Positions 16,768 through 24,859 of a stretch of 29,283 nucleotides of DNA are shown here, piece after piece. The stretch's first letter is position 1. The number at the start of each line of letters is the position of its first letter. Origin of the DNA: a virus; IMG/VR virus record IMGVR_UViG_3300042691_022333, positions 1 to 29,283 of that record. The stretch is one strand, 5' to 3'. A model generated the notes under the pieces. It ran no database searches. It was not told the origin of the DNA and was given only the letters and a program-made list of their open reading frames with translations. The position numbers and the translations under genes are program-made.

Positions 16768-17208
16768 CTATTTAAATTTTATTTCTAATTTTTTTGGCTT
16801 TTGGTCTTCCTTTTTATCAATAACGATATATAAAAGACCATTTTTGATTTCTGCTTTCGCAGTTAACCCATCAAATTCATCGGTGATTTTGATTTCTTCA
16901 TTGATATCAGTAGTAAACTGACCTATAACTGATTTATCTTCTTTGTTCTTAATTGCTTTGATAAAGATTTTATCAGCAGTTAATTGAACTTCCACATCTT
17001 TAGGATTATGTCCTACAATAGAGAACGCTAATTCTAACTTATCATCTTTCAATTCTACCGCACATTTGTTTGGAGAATATTGAGTTGTTTTAACCGATGT
17101 GTTTGTGCCGGTCCATTTTGGAAGTGGCTCATCTAAAAAAGATTCGAATAGTTTGTTGTAATCAATAATGTACATACTTGTTTTGTTTTGGTTTAAAAAT
17201 AAATTCAT
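16768..17208 (-). CDS. Small heat-shock protein (Hsp20 / alpha-crystallin family)
   Basis: 146 residues. The C-terminal ~95 residues form the alpha-crystallin domain: LELAFSIVGHNPKDVEVQLTAD (the 'vpGfxxedixvxv' strand pattern) and AEIKNGLLYIVI (the AxxxNGxL motif). A C-terminal IxI motif is not evident. Hsp20 proteins hold unfolding proteins without ATP and are common in marine T4-like phages, where they may help virion protein folding. Two starts are possible: ATG 17208, used here, or ATG 17175 (MYIIDYN), which would lose 11 residues. A TAAATTTG box at 17244-17237 lies upstream but without a clear -33 partner. Confidence 0.88.
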   Translation of the reverse strand: MNLFLNQNKTSMYIIDYNKLFESFLDEPLPKWTGTNTSVKTTQYSPNKCAVELKDDKLELAFSIVGHNPKDVEVQLTADKIFIKAIKNKEDKSVIGQFTTDINEEIKITDEFDGLTAKAEIKNGLLYIVIDKKEDQKPKKLEIKFK

Positions 17209-17255
17209 ATAATATAGTTCAATTACTATACCAATCCAAATTTACTGACTTATTT

Positions 17256-17279
17256 TCATATTATTTCTTAGTAATATGA
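17256..17279. repeat. Inverted repeat between HD and Hsp20 genes
   Basis: Arms TCATATTA (17256-17263) and TAATATGA (17272-17279) form an 8-bp stem with an 8-base loop. The T run after it lies on the plus-strand side, so it is not a classic terminator for the minus-strand HD gene. It may stabilise the mRNA 3' end or be a protein-binding site. Confidence 0.4.
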
Positions 17280-17288
17280 CTTTTTGTC

Positions 17289-17954
17289 TTAAATACCTGC
17301 TTTGTATTGTGCTGATTCCTGTCTACAACTCATATGGTCTGCCCAATGTAAAATGTAAGGTAAATCTGTCTTTAAAGAAAAATCTTCCGAATAAGACATT
17401 AAGTATTTCTTATTTGGTTCATTGTATAAACCATCTGCTAGCATAATACCTAACATTTCTTTCTGAGTATATTGAATACCATATTGATTTAATAACCAAA
17501 GTGCTCTATGGGTTACATCAAAGTATTGTAATGCTGGGTTATGAGTAAAATATTCCTTCTTTTTATCTTGTGACCATTTATCATTCTGAGGTAAGTAGTA
17601 TGGTTGATTAGGGTCACCCAACTTTCCTAAATCGTGATGAAATGCTGCAAAGAATAACTCTTCATCAGTAAAATCTACTTTAACTCCACCTTCTTCAAAG
17701 GTCTTTTTCATCTTATAAGCATTTCTAGCCACATTCATAACATGGTCAGCATATCCACCAATATAAGCTGAATGGAAATTTAACTTACCACTAGCTGGTG
17801 CAACAACTAACTCCCTTCCTAATTCATTTTCTGAGTACATATGGAGTAATTTCTCCAATCTATCACCTGAGAATACTTTCTTTAGAGCTGCTATGAAATC
17901 TTCATAACTTTTTAGTAATTCTTTTTCTGTCTTTTGTCTAATCTCTTGTTTCAT
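17289..17954 (-). CDS. HD-domain metal phosphohydrolase
   Basis: 221 residues. The HD signature is complete: His71 (YADHVMNVA), His107-Asp108 (FHHDLGKLGD) and later acidic residues at Asp174 (LADGLYNE) and Asp206 (HWADHMS). These set a mono- or di-metal centre that hydrolyses phosphate esters, often nucleotides or cyclic/signalling nucleotides. Substrate cannot be told from sequence. In a phage it could tune nucleotide pools or remove a host signal nucleotide. A -7-like TATATTTG at 17998-17991 gives a 36-base leader, though its -33 half is poor. Confidence 0.85.
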   Translation of the reverse strand: MKQEIRQKTEKELLKSYEDFIAALKKVFSGDRLEKLLHMYSENELGRELVVAPASGKLNFHSAYIGGYADHVMNVARNAYKMKKTFEEGGVKVDFTDEELFFAAFHHDLGKLGDPNQPYYLPQNDKWSQDKKKEYFTHNPALQYFDVTHRALWLLNQYGIQYTQKEMLGIMLADGLYNEPNKKYLMSYSEDFSLKTDLPYILHWADHMSCRQESAQYKAGI

Positions 17955-17990
17955 TTCTGTCTGCTTTTAAGTTTTAATAATAAAGTACTC

Positions 17991-17998
17991 CAAATATA
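17991..17998 (-). promoter_or_regulatory. Candidate -7 box for the HD gene
   Basis: TATATTTG on the minus strand, 36 bases before the ATG at 17954. The preceding bases (ATTTTTCG) are the same as those before the box at 18355, but the expected TTTG 20 bases upstream is TTAG here, so this is weaker than the other three sites. Confidence 0.45.
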
Positions 17999-18025
17999 CG
18001 AAAAATTTTCCACAATTCCTAATTT

Positions 18026-18349
18026 TTATGAATATATTTCTCGTTTTGTTAATAACTTATACAAAATTTCAACTTCTTCTTCGGTTGTAAGTTCTGGCAA
18101 GTCCTCATCGAAAAGGCGCATAGTATAAATTATTTCACCATTTTCATTGGTAAATTCGGTTGATTCTGAACTCCATAATGCAGGTATATATTCATGCATT
18201 TTCTCAAGTTCTTCGGTATCCACATCGATTAGTGGTATAATATAGCAATGGAAAGTATCGCCCAATTCTTCATCGGCGATATCCATTCTATGACATTTCC
18301 ATTTTTGGAAACTGGCTTCTGTTATGGGAGTTTCTGGTACAATTATCAT
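18026..18349 (-). CDS. Unknown acidic protein (107 aa)
   Basis: A compact protein with an Asp/Glu-rich C-terminal half (FDEDLPELTTEEEVEILYKLL) and an N-terminal part, MIIVPETPITEASFQKWKCHR. No membrane segment or catalytic motif is seen. It has its own strong host-type promoter at 18355-18386, and its ATG is only five bases after the -7 box, implying early, near-leaderless expression. The small size, acidity and own promoter would suit a regulator or host-protein inhibitor, but that is a guess. Confidence 0.7.
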   Translation of the reverse strand: MIIVPETPITEASFQKWKCHRMDIADEELGDTFHCYIIPLIDVDTEELEKMHEYIPALWSSESTEFTNENGEIIYTMRLFDEDLPELTTEEEVEILYKLLTKREIYS

Positions 18350-18354
18350 AGTAA

Positions 18355-18386
18355 CAAATATACGAAAAATTTGTTACAAAACCAAA
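18355..18386 (-). promoter_or_regulatory. Bacteroidota-type promoter inside the end of the radical SAM gene
   Basis: On the minus strand: TTTG at 18386-18383, 20 bases, then TATATTTG at 18362-18355, and ATG five bases later. The -33 half lies within the final codons of the upstream radical SAM gene (stop at 18374), so it separates the 107-aa gene from that operon. Confidence 0.7.
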
Positions 18387-19672
18387 TTATTGTATAATAT
18401 ATCATGCAACCAGGGTATTTCTTTTTCCAAAGAATTATTTCTAATTGAATCCAAAAAAGCAGTATTTACTTTTAAATTATTTAGTTTTTCATAATCCGTA
18501 TTTGATGCTATCATATAATCCATAATACCGCTATATTTGGTTTTTAAATTCGGATATTTTTCAAAAAATAAATTATAAGTTTTAAATATATCCGACTTTG
18601 CATTATCAGGTAATATTTGTATACTCATAAAATCTGGATTAGCTAGTACATGGAATATAGGAGTATTTAAAAAATTATTATAATTTTTACTCATTAACCA
18701 TTCTACTATTTCTAAAAAATTATATATGTTGAATATACTGATTGTAGATGATAGATGGCATTTTAAATTTGGAATATTATATGAATCTATTTTATCTAAA
18801 TTTGTTTCAATATTTTCCCATTTAGATGGATATCTTAAATAATTAGCCATTCCATATATTCCATCAATACTAAATCCTATAAATACTTTTTTAAACAATG
18901 GCCATAGTTGATATAATACATCGGGTATAGCTACTCCGTTTGAGTTATAATCAATTTGAATATTTTTTGCAATATCTAATTTTATACACAACTCTAATAA
19001 ACGAATATGGAATTTATTTATTAAGGGTTCGCCTCCTGTAAAATAGAATCTATCTATATAAGGTAACACTCCTTCTATTTCTTGCCAAAATTTTTCATCT
19101 AAATACCATTCGAAATCATTACTATTTATTTTATATGAACTACCATGTGGCTTTATTTCATAACCATCTTTAAATCCGAACTTAACATCGTTATCGGTAT
19201 GATTTAATTTATTTAATTTAAAATAATCCTCATACCACATTGAACTATCCATCGGCCCACAATATCTACACTTTAAATTACATAGATTGCCAAATCTTAA
19301 ATCAAAATATTTAATTGGAAATTTAGTAGTATCAATTGAACCATCTTCGTTTGTATTATCTATTGCAAAACTCATCTCATTCGGATATTGCTTTGTTATG
19401 CCAATTCTCCTACTTTCAAGTCCAGAACTTTCCTCATCCCAACATAATTTACAAAGAGATGGTTTATTTCCATTTAAAAGTTCTTTTCTTAATTTTTTTA
19501 ATTCTTTTGTATTTCTAGCTTCATCTATTGTATGAGTTTGTATCTTTACAGATTCACCATCGATTTCCATATTACCATGTGGTGGGTGGATACATTGGCA
19601 ACATATTCTAAATCTACCATCTTGCATTATAGATGAATGCATCCAAGGAATAGGGCAAAAAGTCTTACTCAT
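18374..19672 (-). CDS. Radical SAM protein with N-terminal twitch-type Fe-S domain
   Basis: 432 residues. Residues ~1-95 carry an N-terminal auxiliary cluster domain: FCPIPWMH (Cys6), CCQC (24-27) and LCKLCW (Cys74, Cys77), the layout of twitch-domain radical SAM proteins. The radical SAM core follows: CNLKCRYC (Cys131, 135, 138) binds the 4Fe-4S cluster, and FTGGEP (211-216) binds SAM. The rest continues the barrel. These enzymes make a 5'-deoxyadenosyl radical; substrate is unknown but peptides and sugars are both common. It overlaps the glycosyltransferase-like gene by eight bases and ends the ten-gene cassette. Confidence 0.88.
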   Translation of the reverse strand: MSKTFCPIPWMHSSIMQDGRFRICCQCIHPPHGNMEIDGESVKIQTHTIDEARNTKELKKLRKELLNGNKPSLCKLCWDEESSGLESRRIGITKQYPNEMSFAIDNTNEDGSIDTTKFPIKYFDLRFGNLCNLKCRYCGPMDSSMWYEDYFKLNKLNHTDNDVKFGFKDGYEIKPHGSSYKINSNDFEWYLDEKFWQEIEGVLPYIDRFYFTGGEPLINKFHIRLLELCIKLDIAKNIQIDYNSNGVAIPDVLYQLWPLFKKVFIGFSIDGIYGMANYLRYPSKWENIETNLDKIDSYNIPNLKCHLSSTISIFNIYNFLEIVEWLMSKNYNNFLNTPIFHVLANPDFMSIQILPDNAKSDIFKTYNLFFEKYPNLKTKYSGIMDYMIASNTDYEKLNNLKVNTAFLDSIRNNSLEKEIPWLHDILYNNLVL

Positions 19673-20339
19673 TATTTAAATATTTTTTATCAATTTTATT
19701 TAACTCTAATTTGTATTTATCTATTACTAACCCCAATGCAATGCCTTCTCCATTACCATATCTATTACACAAACCTTTGCTGTAACGCAATGTACTATAT
19801 TCTAATAAAGGTTTAATTTTTTCTATTTCTAACATAATATCATCTACAAAATTCATATATGGTAGATATAAACAATTCTCTCTTAATACAATTATATTAC
19901 TATAATCAAAATTAATAAAATCCCAATATGAATATAATTCATTATAATAATCTAACTTTTTATCAATAAATCGTTTCCATACTGGTGAATATGTACCATC
20001 AAATTGCCATTCAGTTCCCCACCAATCATAAAATAAAATTGAACTATCTGATTCAAATTCTTTTACAAAATTATCATTTAAATTAGATAACCAATTATGG
20101 TCTACATATAATATATCACTCTTATTATTACGCATTAGCCTAAAAGTAAACAATAATTTATCTACATAAGAAAATATTTTGTTCTCATACATGTATGTTT
20201 TTCCAATAGAAAATAATTCAGGCTTATCAGTTAAAATATGAACATCCCATCCATTACTTTCAAATCTTTTAATTTGAATTAACATATCTTCAAAATCAAC
20301 ATTCAATGATTTTCCAACACATACAATTGCTAATATCAT
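19665..20339 (-). CDS. GT-A-type glycosyltransferase-like protein
   Basis: 224 residues. The opening MILAIVCVGKS, then WDVHILTDKPE, then SDILYVDHNWLSN (77-86) follow the GT-A pattern, with the acidic YVDHN at the place of the DxD metal and nucleotide-sugar motif (only one Asp is present, so catalysis is less certain). Later it is Trp/Tyr-rich (FYDWWGTEWQF). The size suits a single small GT-A domain of the GT8-like kind. It lies between two radical SAM genes in the cassette, one base after the first and overlapping the second, so it probably acts on the same product. Confidence 0.6.
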   Translation of the reverse strand: MILAIVCVGKSLNVDFEDMLIQIKRFESNGWDVHILTDKPELFSIGKTYMYENKIFSYVDKLLFTFRLMRNNKSDILYVDHNWLSNLNDNFVKEFESDSSILFYDWWGTEWQFDGTYSPVWKRFIDKKLDYYNELYSYWDFINFDYSNIIVLRENCLYLPYMNFVDDIMLEIEKIKPLLEYSTLRYSKGLCNRYGNGEGIALGLVIDKYKLELNKIDKKYLNNE

Positions 20340-20340
20340 A

Positions 20341-21555
20341 TTATTGGTTTTGCAAAAGTTTTAATTGTTCGGGTGAATAATCTATTACTTTGCCAGATTC
20401 AATTAATCCTCTAATTGGAACTAAACTTATAGCGCCTTTATACTCTCCATTTAATTTTGGCCTTAATAAGCTAGTTCTATTTAATATTTTTTGTTTTAGC
20501 TTTACACCTCTTTCAACTGAAGCAGGCGGCACCATTAATTTTATTTCCAACCAATTATCTCCCATAACTTCATCAAAATAATCACATATCACTTTTATAT
20601 TATTAATAAATCGTTCTTCATCTATACTTTCAAAATGAGCGCTCATATTAACGCTATTTAAATATTTAATACATTCTTTCCAAAATTTTTCGGGCATAGA
20701 ACCATTAGTTGTTACATGAGTGTATTGACCATTGCTTTGTAAATATTGCATCCATTCTATAAAATTTGGATGTAATGTTGGTTCTCCTCCACCAAAATAC
20801 CATCGTATTCTACCCCCTTTACCAAATTCTTGAATAACATAATCGATGTATCGTTTTACAACTTTAAAATCTAAATGAGGACTTGTTTTATTATGAGCTT
20901 CTGGCCAGCAATACGAACAACTGTAATTACACCTTCTACCAATATCCCATAGCATTTGATATTCTATTGGATAATTGGTTTCAACTGCTTTATGTTCTCC
21001 AATAGTAGTTGTTAAAGTTTTTTCAAATACTTTATTTTTAGTATTAATTGTAATTAAATCAATATTCTCATCCGATTTAATTTTCGGAATAATTATATCA
21101 GCTCCACATGCACAACTATCCCAAGGACAAGAAAACCATTTATTTGGTATAGAAATTCCATCGTATATATTACCAATGAATCCCTTATACATGTCCATAT
21201 TTTCTTTTGTAAAATCCAATGGTTTATAAAAAGCATCAACCCTTTTAACAAATTCTTTTCGTAAATCAGAGTATTCTTCGTCAGTAAATCCGCCTAATGG
21301 ATTTTTTTCAAACATTGTGTTTTGTTTTATAAATGCATCCCAACTATGTTCATTAAATTTTAGAAGTTTAGTACTAGCCGTATTACATACCCAAACATTT
21401 CCATCATAATCGGTATACAATGCACTTACACCCGCACTACACTTCCAGTCTTTCCATTTATTATATCCTCTAGCTACTGTTTCATCTGTACTTATTCTTA
21501 TATATGAACCGGTTTCATCGTATATTCGAAATTGCTTATTATTATTTTCTTCCAT
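20341..21555 (-). CDS. Radical SAM protein with SPASM-like domain at the N-terminus
   Basis: 404 residues in the reverse domain order of its neighbour. Residues ~15-155 are an auxiliary Fe-S domain: WKDWKC (Cys39), DYDGNVWVC (Cys57), then CPWDSCAC (143-150). The radical SAM core follows: CNYSCSYC (Cys209, 213, 216) and FGGGEP (254-259), ending with IDYSPEQLKLLQNQ. Both ends match internal parts of the 328-aa protein next door, as if the gene had been circularly permuted. The start overlaps that gene's stop by one base. Product unknown; probable peptide or sugar radical chemistry. Confidence 0.87.
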   Translation of the reverse strand: MEENNNKQFRIYDETGSYIRISTDETVARGYNKWKDWKCSAGVSALYTDYDGNVWVCNTASTKLLKFNEHSWDAFIKQNTMFEKNPLGGFTDEEYSDLRKEFVKRVDAFYKPLDFTKENMDMYKGFIGNIYDGISIPNKWFSCPWDSCACGADIIIPKIKSDENIDLITINTKNKVFEKTLTTTIGEHKAVETNYPIEYQMLWDIGRRCNYSCSYCWPEAHNKTSPHLDFKVVKRYIDYVIQEFGKGGRIRWYFGGGEPTLHPNFIEWMQYLQSNGQYTHVTTNGSMPEKFWKECIKYLNSVNMSAHFESIDEERFINNIKVICDYFDEVMGDNWLEIKLMVPPASVERGVKLKQKILNRTSLLRPKLNGEYKGAISLVPIRGLIESGKVIDYSPEQLKLLQNQ

Positions 21556-22541
21556 TATATTAATTTTATAGTTTTTTTGGCATTAGGTATTTTCTTTTCA
21601 CACATAATATCAAAATTGCAATGGCACATATTTTTTGTACATATAGTTGGTTTTGTTGGAAACTGGATATCCATATCTTTTATATTTCCAAATGCTTTTC
21701 CAACTTTACACCAGCCACCCCATATTGAACCATCCATATCTACAATAATTTGTTCCAATCCTATATTACATTCCCATCCTTTCCAATTATTTAATTCCTT
21801 TGAAATATATCCATGTGCGGGCATTAACATAGAGCTACCATCTTTTTTAAACATCTTCATAAGACCTCTATGGTCTGGGAATTTCTTAGTCCATTTAGTT
21901 TTGTTTGTAAATAAATCCCATTGATTATTGAATATATGAAGTTGTTCATCAGTATATTTGTACAGTTCACTACCAAAATCTACTATCAGAGGTTGTAATG
22001 CAAGTGAAACATTATCAATATCAATAACTCTGTTTGCAACATCAATACACCTATCAAACTCTTCCGGCTTCATCATAATATTGACATGTGTAACTACATC
22101 ATCGCTAACGCATTTTACAATATCAATAAATTTATCATCATCCGCTGCTTCACTATGATAACTTACGCATATATGATTAAAATATTGTTTATTTTCTTCA
22201 AAATATCTTAAAGTTCTACTAGCGTTAGTAATTAATCCAACATCAATCCCTTTATTATAACAATATTTACAAACATCTACAAATTCGGGATACATAGTTA
22301 CTTCCCCACCTGTGAATTCAAAGTATAGTTTTTTATCTTTATAATGCGATTGAACTTTATCAATAAATTGTAATATAGTTTCTAATTTAGGCCATCTAAT
22401 ACTACCATCATGCAGACCGGTTGGGCAATAACTACATGCATAACTACAAGTGTTTCCTAAACACCAATTTACAATAAACCAATCTTTATGTGCTGGCAAT
22501 TCATGTTCTAATGATATAAATTGACTCATATCTTCACTCAT
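21555..22541 (-). CDS. Radical SAM/SPASM protein
   Basis: 328 residues in the usual order. The core comes first: CSYACSYC (Cys32, 36, 39; CxxxCxxC) and EFTGGE (75-80). It is followed by a C-terminal SPASM-like domain: WKGWEC (Cys258), DMDGSIWGGWC (Cys278), then CTKNMCHC (301-308) and Cys314, which would hold auxiliary clusters. SPASM enzymes often modify peptides or oxidise sugars and proteins at a Cys or Ser. Its start overlaps the stop of the GT7-LamG gene (ATGA). The 404-aa gene that follows is a probable paralogue. Confidence 0.9.
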   Translation of the reverse strand: MSEDMSQFISLEHELPAHKDWFIVNWCLGNTCSYACSYCPTGLHDGSIRWPKLETILQFIDKVQSHYKDKKLYFEFTGGEVTMYPEFVDVCKYCYNKGIDVGLITNASRTLRYFEENKQYFNHICVSYHSEAADDDKFIDIVKCVSDDVVTHVNIMMKPEEFDRCIDVANRVIDIDNVSLALQPLIVDFGSELYKYTDEQLHIFNNQWDLFTNKTKWTKKFPDHRGLMKMFKKDGSSMLMPAHGYISKELNNWKGWECNIGLEQIIVDMDGSIWGGWCKVGKAFGNIKDMDIQFPTKPTICTKNMCHCNFDIMCEKKIPNAKKTIKLI

Positions 22542-23836
22542 ATATTAACTTTTAAATGGTTATCAGTATCTTTAATAATAGTATATTTTATATTTTCTAA
22601 TCCAGATAAACTATTATTAGTATTAAATTTTATCTGATTTAATCGAGTTTCTTCTATACTCCACTTACCATCTGTAAACCCATTCGTTGGATGCTCTAAT
22701 AATTTAAATAGAGAGTTTCTTCGTTTAGGAGTATGATTGATTCTAAATTTTTCATATTTTAATTCAATATTTTCGCAACCAAATACTTCTATCATTTCTC
22801 CATCAGTCTTATTTAAAATATATCCATCTTTATAATTTTTAAAATCTAAGTTTATAAGTTTGTAATTATTATTCCAAATTTGAAAATTAGTTATCACTCC
22901 ATAAAATTCTTTATCATTATTACCTCTATATGGGTTAGAATTGCCTAAATAAAAATATGGTTCTGTTGAGTAATCTAATAATCGTTTATCAAATATAAAT
23001 TCACCAATAGTTTCTCTATCTTTTTGCATGGTTACTATTGAATCAATTGGGTCTATTTCAATAATAACATTTGTTAATGTGGAATCTTCTATTTCTGAAT
23101 TTATAGAATATACTGTTTTTTTATAATCCCATAACTCAAACTTGTATCTACCAAATGAATTATAGCTTAGAGTTAAATCATAACCAGGCACTGAAAATAT
23201 AGTCCATTCATCATATGGATTAGATGCATCCATAACCTTATTCACATCGAATGTTACTGATATTTTTATAGGTAAGTTGTAATTTATTTTATTTAAAATT
23301 TTTATATAAGATTCTTTCCCATTAAACTTCAAGCCATTTGTAGGTTGTATTCTATTTTTAATTTCTATTTTTTCAGTATTAATACCATTAGAAATACATC
23401 TTCTAAATAATTCATCATCTTCAAATCCCCATCCCCAATAATCGTTTGGATATCCATTTATTTTTCTAAAAGATTCAATTGGAAAAAGATTGACACCACC
23501 AAAATATTTTTGAAATACTTCTTTAGAGTAATCCGAATCAGATACAAAGTTGGTAGCTAAGTGATATACATTTTTAGAATATGAATAATCTACATCAATT
23601 GGTAGCATATCCACATCGTGAAATACAACATAATTACATCCCAATGATTCAGCTTTAATAAATCCTATATTTAATAATTTTCCTCTATTAAATGATTTAT
23701 TATCACATTGTTCAACTACGATGAATTCAAAGGGTATATCTCTATTCTTTAAATAGTTTGTTATACTTTCTTTGAATTGAATTAGATGCGATTCTCTATC
23801 TCTATATGGAACTATAACACCTAATTTATTCGGCAT
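22538..23836 (-). CDS. GT7 (beta-1,4-galactosyltransferase-type) enzyme with inserted LamG-like domain
   Basis: 432 residues. The GT7 motifs are clear: IVPYRDRESHL (8-18), FNRGKLLNIGF (49-59), FHDVDMLP (72-79, DxD), YFGGVNLFP (111-119), NGYPNDYWGWGFEDDELFRR (127-146, the GWGxEDD acceptor motif), and a C-terminal piece, INHTPKRRNSLFKLL with LSGLENIKY (410-418). Between them, about 166-335, is a LamG/concanavalin-like beta-sandwich: LKFNGKESYIKI ... IIEIDPIDSIVTM ... YFYLGNSNPYRG ... FYGVITNFQIWNN. This is a probable sugar-binding insert. GT7 enzymes move galactose or a related sugar from a UDP donor. It overlaps the genes on both sides. Confidence 0.87.
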   Translation of the reverse strand: MPNKLGVIVPYRDRESHLIQFKESITNYLKNRDIPFEFIVVEQCDNKSFNRGKLLNIGFIKAESLGCNYVVFHDVDMLPIDVDYSYSKNVYHLATNFVSDSDYSKEVFQKYFGGVNLFPIESFRKINGYPNDYWGWGFEDDELFRRCISNGINTEKIEIKNRIQPTNGLKFNGKESYIKILNKINYNLPIKISVTFDVNKVMDASNPYDEWTIFSVPGYDLTLSYNSFGRYKFELWDYKKTVYSINSEIEDSTLTNVIIEIDPIDSIVTMQKDRETIGEFIFDKRLLDYSTEPYFYLGNSNPYRGNNDKEFYGVITNFQIWNNNYKLINLDFKNYKDGYILNKTDGEMIEVFGCENIELKYEKFRINHTPKRRNSLFKLLEHPTNGFTDGKWSIEETRLNQIKFNTNNSLSGLENIKYTIIKDTDNHLKVNI

Positions 23837-24017
23837 CGTCTGTATTATTTTTTATTTTGTTGTTATACCATTCAGCTAAATACCATTCAATACGACTTCC
23901 CCATTCATCCTTATCAATCTCTTCAACCCAAAATGTAAGGGAATCTAATGAATTAGCTATTTTCTCTAATGCTTTAACTTTTCTAATTTCTAATAATTCT
24001 TTTTCTGCATCCGTCAT
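23826..24017 (-). CDS. Small unknown protein in the glycan cassette
   Basis: 63 residues: an N-terminal charged helix (AEKELLEIRKVKALEKIANSL), then a Trp-rich segment (LTFWVEEIDKDEW, IEWYLAEWYNN) and an acidic end. It overlaps the GT2 gene (ATGA, 4 bases) and the GT7 gene (11 bases), so it is translated in the middle of the operon. It might be an adaptor or a small substrate peptide for the radical SAM enzymes, but it has no recognisable leader or core motif, and this is only a possibility. Confidence 0.6.
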   Translation of the reverse strand: MTDAEKELLEIRKVKALEKIANSLDSLTFWVEEIDKDEWGSRIEWYLAEWYNNKIKNNTDDAE

Positions 24018-24859
24018 AACGATATTATTTTATTAAGTAATTTATTCCAATTTTTATAATTTTCATAATTTGGAGTTGGACAATATTCCATATCGAAATA
24101 TGGAATATTGATTTTAAATCTACACTTCGCAAGTTGCCTATACATTATCCTATATTCTTCTGAATAAGCATAATATTTATTTGTGTTTGCTACTTCCCTA
24201 ATTCTTTCTCCACAAGTACTATCCCATTTAAAATGATGTACTTGTACATTGTATTCGTTTATAGGTGCAATTAGGGGATGATTCCAACCCTGCCATCTCC
24301 AAGTAGTGTGTCCATCTATTTTTGCATAATGTTGGCCTGGAGTTAATTCAACGCTTCCCTTCATCAAACATATTTTATTTGGATTCGCTCCACTCATTGG
24401 ATATCTGAAAAACCCTGCATATGGAAATTGAGTAAATAAATCTGAATCATTTGTTATAGTAACCATCTCACCATCTTTTCCAATTCTATCTATGAATCCA
24501 CCTCTAACTATTTCCCATCCATTAGTATCGCAATCTGAAAGTATTTCGTATAATGGTTTTGAATATGAATGCAATTCATCATCATCCGAAACTACCCACC
24601 AATCATTAGGATATTCTGATTTAATTTTATTGTATAATTGAGTTACTTTTTCCCAATTAAATTTTTCTGCAATTTCTCTATAAACAATTTTAGCATTTCC
24701 GAATTGATTCACAATTTTAGAAACATCATCATAAGTACTAACTCCTTCCCACTCATATACAACCACACACATCTCATCTACTAAATGAGCGTAATGCTTT
24801 AACATATGATATAGAGTGTTCGTTCTACTGCCTGTTACTGTAACTAATCTTAATTTCAT
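24014..24859 (-). CDS. GT2-like glycosyltransferase
   Basis: 281 residues, GT-A fold pattern: MKLRLVTVTGSRTNTLYHML at the N-terminus, WWVVSDDDELH (87-97) carrying the DxD metal motif, and a later VQVHHFKWD segment. It resembles family 2 / Glyco_tranf_2_4-type enzymes that transfer a sugar from a nucleotide donor. No transmembrane segment is seen, so it is probably cytoplasmic. It overlaps the methyltransferase gene (4 bases) and the 63-aa gene (4 bases). Confidence 0.72.
   Translation of the reverse strand: MKLRLVTVTGSRTNTLYHMLKHYAHLVDEMCVVVYEWEGVSTYDDVSKIVNQFGNAKIVYREIAEKFNWEKVTQLYNKIKSEYPNDWWVVSDDDELHSYSKPLYEILSDCDTNGWEIVRGGFIDRIGKDGEMVTITNDSDLFTQFPYAGFFRYPMSGANPNKICLMKGSVELTPGQHYAKIDGHTTWRWQGWNHPLIAPINEYNVQVHHFKWDSTCGERIREVANTNKYYAYSEEYRIMYRQLAKCRFKINIPYFDMEYCPTPNYENYKNWNKLLNKIISL

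Noticed and set aside
23826-24017. RiPP precursor peptide for the radical SAM enzymes
   Set aside because: The 63-aa protein has no leader/core pattern, repeats or Cys-rich core; too weak to report as a precursor.
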